This document shows positions 1 to 6,747 of a stretch of 9,969 bases of DNA, in pieces. The DNA lies in assembly GCA_029266935.1 (NCBI GenBank), contig JAQSVY010000092.1, positions 1 through 9,969 of the forward strand. Direction: 5' to 3'. The notes under the pieces were generated by a model. It did no database searches. It saw nothing but the letters and a program-made list of their open reading frames with translations, and was not told where the DNA came from. The number at the start of each line of letters is the position of its first letter. The first letter of the stretch is position 1. Source of the stretch: Burkholderiales bacterium (GTDB lineage: Bacteria; Pseudomonadota; Gammaproteobacteria; Burkholderiales; SG8-39). Position numbers and translations under genes: made by a program.

Positions 1-1
1 G

Positions 2-373
2 CAGCGCCTTACCCGGGTCCTTGACGTGTTTCCGCGTCTTTCGGAGCGCCGTCAGCAGCTCGCCGGGACGCTGTCAGGAGGCGAGCAGCAGATGGTTGCT
101 GTCGGGCGCGCGCTGATGCTCGAGCCGACGCTTCTGATGCTCGACGAGCCGAGCCACGGCCTCGCGCCGAAGGTGATCGAAGAGATGTATCGCGCCTTCG
201 GCCGTATCCACGCCGAAGGGACGGCGATCCTCGTCGTCGAGCAGAACACCGCCATGGCCCTCGCTCATGCCACACGGGGCTATTTGATCGAACGCGGAGC
301 GATCGCACTCCAGGGCTCCGTAGAATCCCTCTCCTCTGATCCCGGCGTCCGTGCGGCTTATCTCGGATTGTAG
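2..373 (+). CDS. LivF-type branched-chain amino acid (HAAT family) ABC transporter ATPase, 5'-truncated by window edge
   Basis: This is the C-terminal 123 residues of an ABC ATPase of the LivF type; the reading frame is open to the left edge, so the start and Walker A lie outside the window. Visible motifs in order are the ABC signature LSGGEQQ, the Walker B stretch LLMLDEPSHGLAP, the H-loop region ILVVEQN and a C-terminal YLGL ending typical of LivF. The family hydrolyses ATP at the cytoplasmic face to drive uptake by a LivH/LivM permease pair. It is not a copy of the LivF encoded at 4257-4964: the motifs match but intervening residues differ, so it belongs to a second transporter whose other genes should lie to the left. 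It ends with TAG and is followed by 119 bases before the recombinase gene. The family call is secure; the substrate is unknown. Confidence 0.9.
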   Translation, partial: QRLTRVLDVFPRLSERRQQLAGTLSGGEQQMVAVGRALMLEPTLLMLDEPSHGLAPKVIEEMYRAFGRIHAEGTAILVVEQNTAMALAHATRGYLIERGAIALQGSVESLSSDPGVRAAYLGL

Positions 374-473
374 CCGATTGCATGTGTCACAACTCGTCCC
401 GAACGGAGGTGCTCAAAGCCGACCTCAAAGCTTGGTAGACGGAGCAGTACGCAGGAATCACTTTAGCTTGCAT

Positions 474-481
474 AGGAAGGG
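474..481 (+). promoter_or_regulatory. Ribosome binding site of the serine recombinase
   Basis: AGGAAGGG lies 11 bases before the ATG at 493. The spacing is a little long, but it is the only good purine-rich match and the start is the one that preserves the conserved N-terminal strand leading into RVST. Confidence 0.5.
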
Positions 482-492
482 AAATCTCACCT

Positions 493-1101
493 ATGCGCCG
501 CGCCGCGATCTTCACGCGTGTTTCTACCGACAGACAAACGACCGAGAACCAGCGCCTCCGCGAGGTTGCCGAGCGCGCGGGATGGCATCTGGTGAACGTC
601 TATGAGGAAGTCGTTTCCGGAGTCGCCGCGCGCGCTCGACGAGCCGCTTACGATCGCATGCTCAAGGACGCGACCCGCCGGCGCTTCGAAGTCCTGCTTG
701 CCTGGGATGTCTCGCGGCTTGGTCGCTCTCTTCGTGAGCTTCTGGAATGTTTCGAGACGCTGCGCAGGACCGGTGTCGACCTTTATCTGGACCAGCAGGG
801 TGTTGACACGACAACACCGGCAGGTCGCGCGCTGTTCGGCATGGCTGGCGTGTTTGCCGAGTTCGAGCGCTCAATGCTCATCGAGCGGACACGCGCCGGG
901 CTCGACCGAGCCCGCGCTCAGGGCAAGCGCCTCGGTCGGCCAATCACGCCCGATCACGTGACGAGGCGAGTTCTTGAGCTGCGCGACGCCGGGATGGGAA
1001 TGGACCGGATCGCGCGCGAGCTGGAGATTGGGAAGAGCGTGGCCCAGCGGATCTGTCAGGCGATGCCAGCCTGCGGGGTGTGCCTCTCACGTCCGGATTG
1101 A
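493..1101 (+). CDS. Small serine recombinase (resolvase/invertase family)
   Basis: The 202-residue protein has the resolvase catalytic domain at about residues 3-145. The nucleophile is probably Ser11 in the motif RVSTDRQ. Other family marks are WDVSRLGRSLREL (residues 71-83) with its conserved arginines, TPAGRALFGMAGVFAEFER (about 108-126) and the long helix E-arm ending in GKRLGRP (144-150). A short C-terminal helix-turn-helix DNA-binding domain follows at about 155-190. This is the Hin/Tn3-resolvase size class, which cuts and rejoins DNA at short dimeric crossover sites through a 5'-phosphoserine link. The ATG at 493 is preceded by AGGAAGGG at 474-481, an 11-base spacing. The final residues (CGVCLSRPD) run past the expected end of the domain and may be an altered tail. 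No transposase lies beside it, so it is either a lone resolvase or the remnant of a mobile element. Confidence 0.9.
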   Translation: MRRAAIFTRVSTDRQTTENQRLREVAERAGWHLVNVYEEVVSGVAARARRAAYDRMLKDATRRRFEVLLAWDVSRLGRSLRELLECFETLRRTGVDLYLDQQGVDTTTPAGRALFGMAGVFAEFERSMLIERTRAGLDRARAQGKRLGRPITPDHVTRRVLELRDAGMGMDRIARELEIGKSVAQRICQAMPACGVCLSRPD

Positions 1102-1710
1102 CTTCCGCTTGTGCCAAGGCGGAAGCCTGCTGGGCTATGGTTGGTTGTCTGCTTCGCGCCCATGTCAGTCGCTCAGCCCGCGTGCTCGACTTCCCCGCCC
1201 GTTCGATGGCCGACAACAACCAGGCTGGGTGGAAAGCGGCCGTTAGTCGACGAAAGCGGATCACTCACTTTAGGAGCGGAAATCGCATGCGGCTCACGAG
1301 TTCTGCAAAGCGTGCATCGGAGCGCAGTGCCTTCCACCGCGGATCAAGGCGCAACCAGACTAGCCAATTCGACCTCTCCTCGAAGGGTTTGTCCGTCCTG
1401 ACCTAGGGCAGCATGGATCGTCGGCGACCGTGAGAACGATCGCGTGCAGATCCTCGAGCGCGCCGGTCGCTGGCTCTGAGAGATCGGGGCTGTACAAGCC
1501 GATGGCGGTCGAGCCGACGCTCCACCGCTTTGCTGCGGATGGAACCTGGCTCGCCACGGTGGACGGCGGGGACGCCAGCCCGAGCCCGTGCCCGACCGTC
1601 CCGAAGGTGGGGCAGAGGCCCATGAGCTCGCCATCCGGCTAGTCTCACCAGGTGGGACGTATGGTGACTTGGCTCTGACCAGATCCGCTAGGTCTCACCG
1701 CGCTTGCGCG
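1102..1710. other. Intergenic stretch without a convincing gene
   Basis: These 609 bases separate the plus-strand recombinase from the minus-strand lactonase-like gene. Several open frames of 80-110 codons exist on both strands, but their translations are rich in Arg, Ser and Pro, overlap one another and show no recognisable motif. The best remaining minus-strand frame, about 1360-1623, gives a less biased protein but no family I know. Parts, especially 1240-1440, look less GC-rich than the operon. Short repeats are present: two GAAAGCGG copies 20 bases apart near 1232-1259, and a CTAG(G)TCTCACC pair at 1639-1649 and 1688-1699. No tRNA, CRISPR or strong terminator was seen. It could be decayed insertion-sequence or gene debris. 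Confidence 0.5.
1639..1699. repeat. Short imperfect direct repeat, CTAG(G)TCTCACC
   Basis: CTAGTCTCACC at 1639-1649 recurs as CTAGGTCTCACC at 1688-1699, 49 bases downstream and differing by one inserted G. The first copy also forms a short imperfect palindrome with the following bases (TCTCACC at 1643-1649, GGTGGGA at 1651-1657, 6 of 7 pairing). The pair sits just beyond the 3' end of the lactonase-like gene. It could be a recombinase site, an element end or chance. Confidence 0.3.
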
Positions 1711-2483
1711 CTAGGGACTCGCATCGAGCCGCATGATCCATGCCTCGGTACCCGGCAGTGCCGCAGGATAGAGGCTGGCCACCAGGGGATCGTGCCCCGG
1801 CACGATGTGAGCAGGCGAGCTGGCGAGGCGGGTGATCTTGTCGTAGCCCTCAAGCACGTCGGGAACACACGCCGTGTTTCCAAATGCGCGTAATGGTGCG
1901 CGGCATCTGAGGCGAGACAAACAAAGCCCCTTCCCGTCTTCACCCGCAAGGACTGCAGACCACGAGCATGGCCTCCCACGTGATGCAGCTCGATGCCCGG
2001 GAAGGGCTCACTCGTGCCCTGATGAAAGCAGACTCTGCCGTGGAACACACGGCGGACCATGGCAAGAACATCGTCGAGCTCGTAGGCGTGCCGCATCTGC
2101 TCATGGCACATGCAGCGGCCGGTCGCGAAGGCGATCTCGGCGTCCTGCAGATGGAAGCGCGCATTCGGGAACAGGCCGTCATTGCCGCAATGATCGTAAT
2201 GCATGTGCGTGATGACCACGTCCGCGACGCTCGCTTGGTCGATGCCGAGCGCCTCGAGCGCCTCTGGCAACGGGCGCAGCAGCTCCCGGCCGCGTTTCTC
2301 CGCGCCGCGCCGGTCGAAGCCGGTATCAACCACGATGGTGCGCGCCGCGTTTCGGATCACCCAGACGTAGTAGTTAAGCGGCATCGGGCCGTCATGGGGA
2401 TCACCGCCGATAAAATTCGCCGCCGCGTTGCGGTCGTGGCGGGCATAAGTGATGGCGAAAACCTCATAGATGTCGTCGGCCAT
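1711..2483 (-). pseudogene. Metallo-beta-lactamase-fold hydrolase, N-acyl-homoserine-lactonase-like, frameshifted near its 3' end
   Basis: The start at 2483 (MADDIYEVF) has a strong GGAGG ribosome binding site. The protein carries the metal-binding motif HMHYDH (residues 93-98), a third histidine in GGHARG (His172) and a bridging aspartate in SDAAHHY (Asp193). Layout and length match the AttM/AiiB-like lactonase family, which uses two zinc ions to open lactone rings. After residue 208 (RRVFP) the frame becomes implausible and runs on to a stop at 1695-1697. The neighbouring frame continues with DVLEGYDKI, then the expected PGHDP motif bearing the last metal ligand, and stops at 1711. One missing base near 1858-1862, or a slightly larger deletion, explains this; the repaired protein would be about 257 residues. 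Unless repaired, the product lacks a metal ligand and is probably inactive. It is the last gene of the minus-strand cluster. True AHL substrate is not shown. Confidence 0.8.
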
Positions 2484-2487
2484 GCAG

Positions 2488-2494
2488 CACCTCC
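2488..2494 (-). promoter_or_regulatory. Ribosome binding site deciding the start of the lactonase-like gene
   Basis: On the minus strand GGAGGTG precedes the ATG at 2483 by a few bases. It rules out the longer upstream start at 2585, which would overlap the preceding gene by 86 bases and add an Arg/Ser-rich, non-family extension. Confidence 0.75.
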
Positions 2495-2499
2495 GGCGC

Positions 2500-2892
2500 T
2501 CACTCCGCGGCGGCTGCCGCGTCCACCTCAGCGAAGACCTCGCGCGCGACGCGGAAGGAGTCGACCCCCGCCGGGATGCCGCCATAAATCGCGACCTGGA
2601 GAAGGACCTCGCGAATTTCCGTGCGCGTCACGCCGTTGCGTAGGGCGCCCTTGAGGTGCATCCGCAGCTCATGCGGCCGATTCAGGCAGCTCAGCATGGC
2701 GAGGTTCAGCATGCTGCGCGTTTTGCGCGGCAGCTCCTCGCGCCCCCACACCGCTCCCCAGCAATATTCCGTCACAAGCTCCTGCATTGGCCGGTTGAAG
2801 TCGTCGGCCGAGGCGAAGGATGCTTCGACGAACTCCTTGCCGAGCGTCTCCTTGCGGATGGCGAGGCCCTTCTCGAAAACGTCTCTGCTCAT
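2500..2892 (-). CDS. Carboxymuconolactone decarboxylase (CMD/AhpD-fold) family protein
   Basis: The 130-residue all-helical protein resembles PcaC, the 4-carboxymuconolactone decarboxylase of the protocatechuate branch of the beta-ketoadipate pathway, and is about the usual length. The core runs from TEYCWGAVWGREEL (residues 41-54) through the KTRSMLNLAMLSCLNR helix (57-72), ELRMHLKGALRNGVT (75-89) and the EVLLQVAIYGGIPAG segment (95-109). The AhpD-type CxxC redox pair is absent, which argues against a peroxidase-reductase role. The ATG at 2892 has GAGGAG eight bases upstream. It ends 16 bases before the lactonase-like gene, so the two are probably cotranslated. Many CMD-fold proteins outside pca clusters have unassigned reactions; here decarboxylation or isomerisation of an imported acid or lactone is inferred only from context. 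Confidence 0.88.
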   Translation of the reverse strand: MSRDVFEKGLAIRKETLGKEFVEASFASADDFNRPMQELVTEYCWGAVWGREELPRKTRSMLNLAMLSCLNRPHELRMHLKGALRNGVTRTEIREVLLQVAIYGGIPAGVDSFRVAREVFAEVDAAAAAE

Positions 2893-2953
2893 GTGGTTCT
2901 CTCCTCACGCGGCGCGGGCGCCTCTGCAATTAACGTCGGATAGTCGCAAAGGG

Positions 2954-2978
2954 GCGGCCCTGCGCGGAGCCGGGCCGC
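2954..2978 (-). terminator. GC-rich hairpin between the binding-protein gene and the CMD gene
   Basis: A perfect seven-base inverted repeat, GCGGCCC at 2954-2960 and GGGCCGC at 2972-2978, brackets an 11-base loop. On the minus strand, which is the transcribed direction, it is followed by CCCTTTGCG, a poor T-run. It lies just after the stop of the substrate-binding-protein gene, in the widest gap between complete genes of the cluster (96 bases). It could be a weak terminator, an attenuating hairpin or a 3' stabiliser that keeps the abundant binding-protein message intact. Confidence 0.45.
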
Positions 2979-2988
2979 GGAATCTGTC

Positions 2989-4215
2989 TCACGTCGTCGG
3001 CCAGGCCGGCCGGGCGAGCGCGAGATTGTCCGGGAAGACCGTGACGGGCACGCCGTTCTGCCACTGGATGATGGTGAGGCCCGCGCCGACGCGGCGGCCC
3101 TTCTCGTCGAACCTGATCTCCCCGCCGGGGAAGTAGCGGGCCGGGCCGCCGTCCAGCGTGCGCAGCGCCTCGCTTACCCCTTGGCGGTCAGCGCGGCCGG
3201 CCTTCTCCAGTGCGGCCTGCAGGATCCAGATGTCGCCATAGGTTGAGATGGCGTTCTGCGTCATCCACGGTTCGCCGTGGGTGCGCCGCAGGCGCTCGAT
3301 CAGCTCCTCCTGGCCCTTGGTGCCCCAGTTCGCGACGGCCGACATCACGCCATTGAGGAGGCGCGGGTTGACAGTGTTGAGCACGTCGGGCTCGGCAATG
3401 GCGATGCCGAAGGAGATGGTGGGGATGCGAAGATTGAACTCGGCCATCTTCTCCAGCATCAGCTTGGCGTCAGAGATTACCGTCGGCAGGAAGAAGAAGA
3501 GATCCGGCCGGCGGGCGCGCAGGCGCTGCACCAGCGGCGTCGCGTCAGCGAGCGGCGGAGTGAAGGTCTCGTCGACGACCATTTCCAGCCCGTGCTGGGC
3601 GAGGAGCCTCTCCTTCATCGCTTTGGTCGAGGCGATCGAGGCCGCCGTGTTATCCGTGATAATGGCGACGGTGCGCGGACGCCGGCCGGAAGCGGTCTCG
3701 GCGAGGCGCAGGATGGTCGGGAGCGCCATCTCAGCCTGGGCGCCGGCCGTCGCCGAGGTCTGGAACACGTGGCGGAAGCCGCGCTCCGTGATGAGATCCG
3801 AATAGGACAGCGTCAGCAGGGGCAGGCTGGCGCGCTCGGTTACCTCTGTCACGGCGAGGGTGAAGGAGCTGAGATAGGAGCCGCTGGCCGCGACGAGGTT
3901 CGGATATTCCGCGACCATCCGCTGCGCCGCGTTCTTGGCCTTCTCCGTGGTGTCGCCGCAATCGAGCACGACGAGTTCGAGCTGCGCCCCGCCAAGCGAC
4001 TTGATCCCGCCGCCGGCATTGACGTCGGCGATGCCCATCTCGGCGCCCATGCGCATGACGGTGCCGGGCCGAGCGTAGATCCCCGAGAGGGGAACGAGGA
4101 GACCGATCTGCACCTTTTGCGGAGTCTGCGCTGCTGCCGTGCGGCCGAGCCCCGCGAACGCGGGCAACGACAGGGCGATGCTCTGGGTGAAGCTTCTGCG
4201 GGTCATCTTGCTCAT
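2989..4215 (-). CDS. ABC transporter substrate-binding protein, periplasmic type-1 (LivJ/LivK-like), with Tat-like signal
   Basis: The 408-residue protein is the extracytoplasmic ligand receptor of the importer encoded just upstream. The N-terminus has a twin-arginine-like motif, RRSFTQS (residues 6-12), then a hydrophobic stretch and a probable cleavage near AAAQ (27-30). The mature part begins with KVQIGLLVPLSGIYA (34-48), the classic opening of the Peripla_BP_6 (Leu/Ile/Val-binding) family. SGSYLSSFTLAVTEV (111-125) and LPLLTLSYSD (131-140) form expected ligand-pocket segments, and the second lobe contains VAIITDN (183-189) and a YGDIWILQAALEKAG helix (326-340). The ATG at 4215 has a near-perfect AAAGGAGG five bases upstream. 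The gene follows livF by 41 bases. Family members bind amino acids, amides, aromatic acids and other ligands; the pocket does not let me name this one. Confidence 0.93.
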   Translation of the reverse strand: MSKMTRRSFTQSIALSLPAFAGLGRTAAAQTPQKVQIGLLVPLSGIYARPGTVMRMGAEMGIADVNAGGGIKSLGGAQLELVVLDCGDTTEKAKNAAQRMVAEYPNLVAASGSYLSSFTLAVTEVTERASLPLLTLSYSDLITERGFRHVFQTSATAGAQAEMALPTILRLAETASGRRPRTVAIITDNTAASIASTKAMKERLLAQHGLEMVVDETFTPPLADATPLVQRLRARRPDLFFFLPTVISDAKLMLEKMAEFNLRIPTISFGIAIAEPDVLNTVNPRLLNGVMSAVANWGTKGQEELIERLRRTHGEPWMTQNAISTYGDIWILQAALEKAGRADRQGVSEALRTLDGGPARYFPGGEIRFDEKGRRVGAGLTIIQWQNGVPVTVFPDNLALARPAWPTT

Positions 4216-4220
4216 GCGTC

Positions 4221-4228
4221 CCTCCTTT
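4221..4228 (-). promoter_or_regulatory. Strong ribosome binding site of the substrate-binding protein gene
   Basis: AAAGGAGG on the minus strand is five bases from the ATG at 4215. It is the best Shine-Dalgarno match in the window, consistent with binding proteins being made in excess over the membrane parts of the importer. Confidence 0.75.
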
Positions 4229-4256
4229 GCCCTTTACGTGGGCTTCCTGGTTAGTT

Positions 4257-4964
4257 TCACATGCCGAGATAGGCCTGCCGCACGCGGTCATCGGCGCTCA
4301 GCTTGCGGCTGTCGCCCGCGAGGACGACGCGGCCGGTCTCGAGCACGTACCCGTGGTCGGCGAACTGCAGCGCCTCGGCCACGCGCTGCTCGACGAGCAG
4401 GATCGTGAGTCCGGCGTCGCGGCGGATATCCATCAGCCGGTCGAAGATGAAATCCGCAACTGTGGGCGCGAGGCCCATTGAGGGCTCGTCGAGCATCAGC
4501 AGCTTCGGGGCGGAAGCGAGCCCACGGCCGATGGCGACCATCTGCTGCTCGCCGCCGGAGAGTGTGCCGGCGGGCTGCGCGGCACGCTCGGCGAGCACCG
4601 GCAGCCAGGAATAGATTCGCTTGAGGTTTTCCTTCCAGCTGCGGCGGCCGGCCTCGGTGTAGGCGCCCATCTCGAGATTCTCGAGCACGCTCAGCGACGG
4701 GAAGACCTGCCGCCCCTCGGGGACATGCGCGATGCCGAGATGCGGGCGCCGGTGCGGCGGCACGGCGACGAGGTCGTGGCCGGCGAAGCGGATCGAGCCG
4801 GACATCGCGGGAACCGTTCCCGAGAGCGTCTTGAACAGCGTTGTCTTGCCGGCGCCGTTCGGTCCCACGATCGAGACGAACTCGCCGGCGCCGACCTCGA
4901 TCGAGACGTCGTGCAGCACGGGCACGGACGAATAGCCGGCGCGGAGGTTCTCAACGTTGAGCAT
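4257..4964 (-). CDS. livF: LivF-type ABC transporter ATP-binding protein
   Basis: The 235-residue protein is a full-length LivF-type ATPase that pairs with the LivG half of the neighbouring fusion to power uptake. It shows Walker A GPNGAGKT (residues 34-41), the LivF-specific HVPEGRQVFPSLSV segment (about 80-93), the canonical signature LSGGEQQ (135-141), Walker B LLMLDE (155-160) followed by PSMGLAP, the H-loop region ILLVEQR and the terminal YLGM. I chose ATG 4964 because MLNVENLRAGY matches the family N-terminus and TGGAG lies five bases upstream; the ATG at 4994 would overlap the preceding gene further and add non-family residues. The start overlaps the end of the livM-livG gene by 14 bases, which suggests translational coupling. 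The gene symbol denotes family; substrate may not be branched-chain amino acids. Confidence 0.94.
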   Translation of the reverse strand: MLNVENLRAGYSSVPVLHDVSIEVGAGEFVSIVGPNGAGKTTLFKTLSGTVPAMSGSIRFAGHDLVAVPPHRRPHLGIAHVPEGRQVFPSLSVLENLEMGAYTEAGRRSWKENLKRIYSWLPVLAERAAQPAGTLSGGEQQMVAIGRGLASAPKLLMLDEPSMGLAPTVADFIFDRLMDIRRDAGLTILLVEQRVAEALQFADHGYVLETGRVVLAGDSRKLSADDRVRQAYLGM

Positions 4965-6747
4965 GCGCGCTCCACTTCTTGCCGAGATAGGCACCGATCA
5001 CCTTGGGGTCGCGGGTCACCGCGTCGGGTCGCCCTTCGACGAGCACGGCGCCGTGGTCGAGCACGACGAACTCGTCCACGAGCTTCACCATGGCGTGCAT
5101 GGTGTGCTCGATGATGACGATGGTGACGCCCTCGTCCGCGATGCCGCGGATCGTGTCGAGCACCTCTTCCACCTCCTGTCGGCCGAGGCCTGCGAGCGTC
5201 TCGTCGAGGAGCAGCATCTCCGGCTGGCCGGCGAGCGCTCTGGCGAGTTCCATCAGGCGCAGTTCCTTGGTTGTGAGGGCGGAAGCCGGCCGATCCGCGA
5301 TGGCCGAAAGGCCGACGCGGGCGATGGCCCCCGCTGCCAGGCGCTCGGCCTCCGCCTCGCTGCCGGCGCGCACATAGGCGCCGACCTTAACGTTGTCGGC
5401 GACGCTCATGCGGCGGAACGGCCGCATGATCTGGAAGGTGCGGCCGACACCAGCTTGACACAGCACGTGCGGTGCCTTGCCGCCCATGTCGACGCCGCGC
5501 AGGAGCACCTCGCCCCTGTCCGGCGTGAGAAAGCCGTTGAGCAGGTTGAACAGCGTCGTCTTCCCCGCGCCGTTCGGGCCGATAATGCCGAGCAGCATGC
5601 CGCGGCGCACCTTGAAGCTGACGTCGTGCACGGCCTTTAGCCCGCCGAAGCTCTTGGAGAGGTGCCGGACCTCAAGGATTACCTCGTCGGATACCGGGCG
5701 CAGGCGTGCGAAGCTGACCACATTCGCGTGCGTGGGCTTGGCATGCGCCGCAGCGGGTGCCCAGGCCGGCGGGCTTGCTCCACCGGGCCGAGCGCGCCAC
5801 CAGTGGCGCACCCGCAACCAGTCGCGAACCCGCCAGAACACACCCTCTGGCGCGAGCAGGATCACCACGATGATGGCCATGCCGAAGATGACGCCCTGGA
5901 TACCAGGGAACCGTGCGCCGAACTCCGCGTGCAGGATCTCGCCGACCGGGATGAGGAAGGCAGCGCCGATGATCGGCCCCCACACGGTGCCGACGCCGCC
6001 GAACATCGTGACGGTCAGCGCCTGTGCCGACACGAGCATGCCGAATACGGAAGCCGGCGTGACGACGAGCAGGACGACGGCGTAAAACGAGCCGGTGGCA
6101 CCGGCCATGGCGCCGCTCAGCGCGATGGCGCGCAGCTTCCAGCGCAGCGTGTCGATGCCGGCGGCCTCGGCGGCGGCCTCGTTCTGTTTGATAGCGATCA
6201 GCGCCATGCCGAAGCGGGTGCGCTCAACCCAGCGGGTGAGCAAGGCCATGACGAGGAGCATCACAAGCGCGATCATCACATAGGCGCGGTGATCGTCGAA
6301 CTGCATGTAGGCCCAGGCGTTCTCGCGCTTCAGCGGAAGCGTGACCTCCTGGTAACCGAGCCATTCGAACACGTAGAGCATCGCAAGGGGATAGGCGAGC
6401 ATCGACAGGGCGAAGTAGTGCCCGCGCAGGCGGAAGGTCGGGAGCCCGATGATGAGCCCGGCAGCCGCGCCGATGAGCGTCGCCAGCGGCAGCGAGAGCC
6501 AGGGGGACACGTTAAACTGGTTGGCGAGAAGTACCGTCGTGTAGGCGCCGAGACCGAAGAAGGAAGCATGGCCGAAAGAAATGAGCCCGGTCATGCCGCT
6601 GAGCACGTTCCAGGACAGGCCGAAGCAGGCCCAGACCAGCACGAGCGTGAGCATCAGCTGGTAATAGGAGTTCTGCACCAGCAGGGAGACGCCGAGATAG
6701 AGTAGCGCCAGCACGAAGAGAGGCGTGAGGGAGCGCAGCGTAGCCAT
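4951..6747 (-). CDS. Fused LivM permease - LivG ATPase of a branched-chain amino acid type ABC importer
   Basis: One 598-residue frame joins two subunits that are often separate. Residues 1-310 are a LivM-type permease with multiple hydrophobic helices, the ISFGHASFFGLGAYT motif (56-70), the cytoplasmic coupling loop RTRFGMALIAIKQNEAAAEAAGID (177-199, EAA-like) and FGGVGTVWGPIIGAAF (249-264). A basic, Ala/Pro-rich linker of about 45 residues follows. Residues 356-598 are LivG: Walker A GPNGAGKT (390-397), RTFQIMRPF (436-444), Walker B MLLLDE (511-516) and the IIEHTMHAM H-loop (546-554). The signature is the degenerate LTTKELR (491-497), a departure from LSGGQ. The start at 6747 is MATLRSL, with GGAG eight bases upstream; its A is shared with the livH stop (TGATG). 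An upstream extension of the frame to 7626 is a livH shadow. LivM-LivG fusions occur in other bacteria. Confidence 0.92.
   Translation of the reverse strand: MATLRSLTPLFVLALLYLGVSLLVQNSYYQLMLTLVLVWACFGLSWNVLSGMTGLISFGHASFFGLGAYTTVLLANQFNVSPWLSLPLATLIGAAAGLIIGLPTFRLRGHYFALSMLAYPLAMLYVFEWLGYQEVTLPLKRENAWAYMQFDDHRAYVMIALVMLLVMALLTRWVERTRFGMALIAIKQNEAAAEAAGIDTLRWKLRAIALSGAMAGATGSFYAVVLLVVTPASVFGMLVSAQALTVTMFGGVGTVWGPIIGAAFLIPVGEILHAEFGARFPGIQGVIFGMAIIVVILLAPEGVFWRVRDWLRVRHWWRARPGGASPPAWAPAAAHAKPTHANVVSFARLRPVSDEVILEVRHLSKSFGGLKAVHDVSFKVRRGMLLGIIGPNGAGKTTLFNLLNGFLTPDRGEVLLRGVDMGGKAPHVLCQAGVGRTFQIMRPFRRMSVADNVKVGAYVRAGSEAEAERLAAGAIARVGLSAIADRPASALTTKELRLMELARALAGQPEMLLLDETLAGLGRQEVEEVLDTIRGIADEGVTIVIIEHTMHAMVKLVDEFVVLDHGAVLVEGRPDAVTRDPKVIGAYLGKKWSAHAQR

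Noticed and set aside
1344..1648. Three overlapping minus-strand frames of 80-96 codons as possible small genes or transposase remnant
   Set aside because: They conflict with each other, lack a convincing ribosome binding site and match no family I can recognise.
1968..2654. A 228-codon plus-strand frame opposite the lactonase-like and CMD genes
   Set aside because: It crosses two well-supported minus-strand genes, and its translation shows no domain.
3277..4254. A 325-codon open frame on the plus strand antisense to the binding-protein gene
   Set aside because: Its product is low-complexity (Gly/Arg/His/Glu-rich), has no family motif, and exists because of strong third-position GC bias in the real gene.
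5662..6705. A 347-codon plus-strand frame antisense to livM
   Set aside because: Biased His/Glu/Arg composition with no motif, fully covered by the well-supported livM-livG gene.
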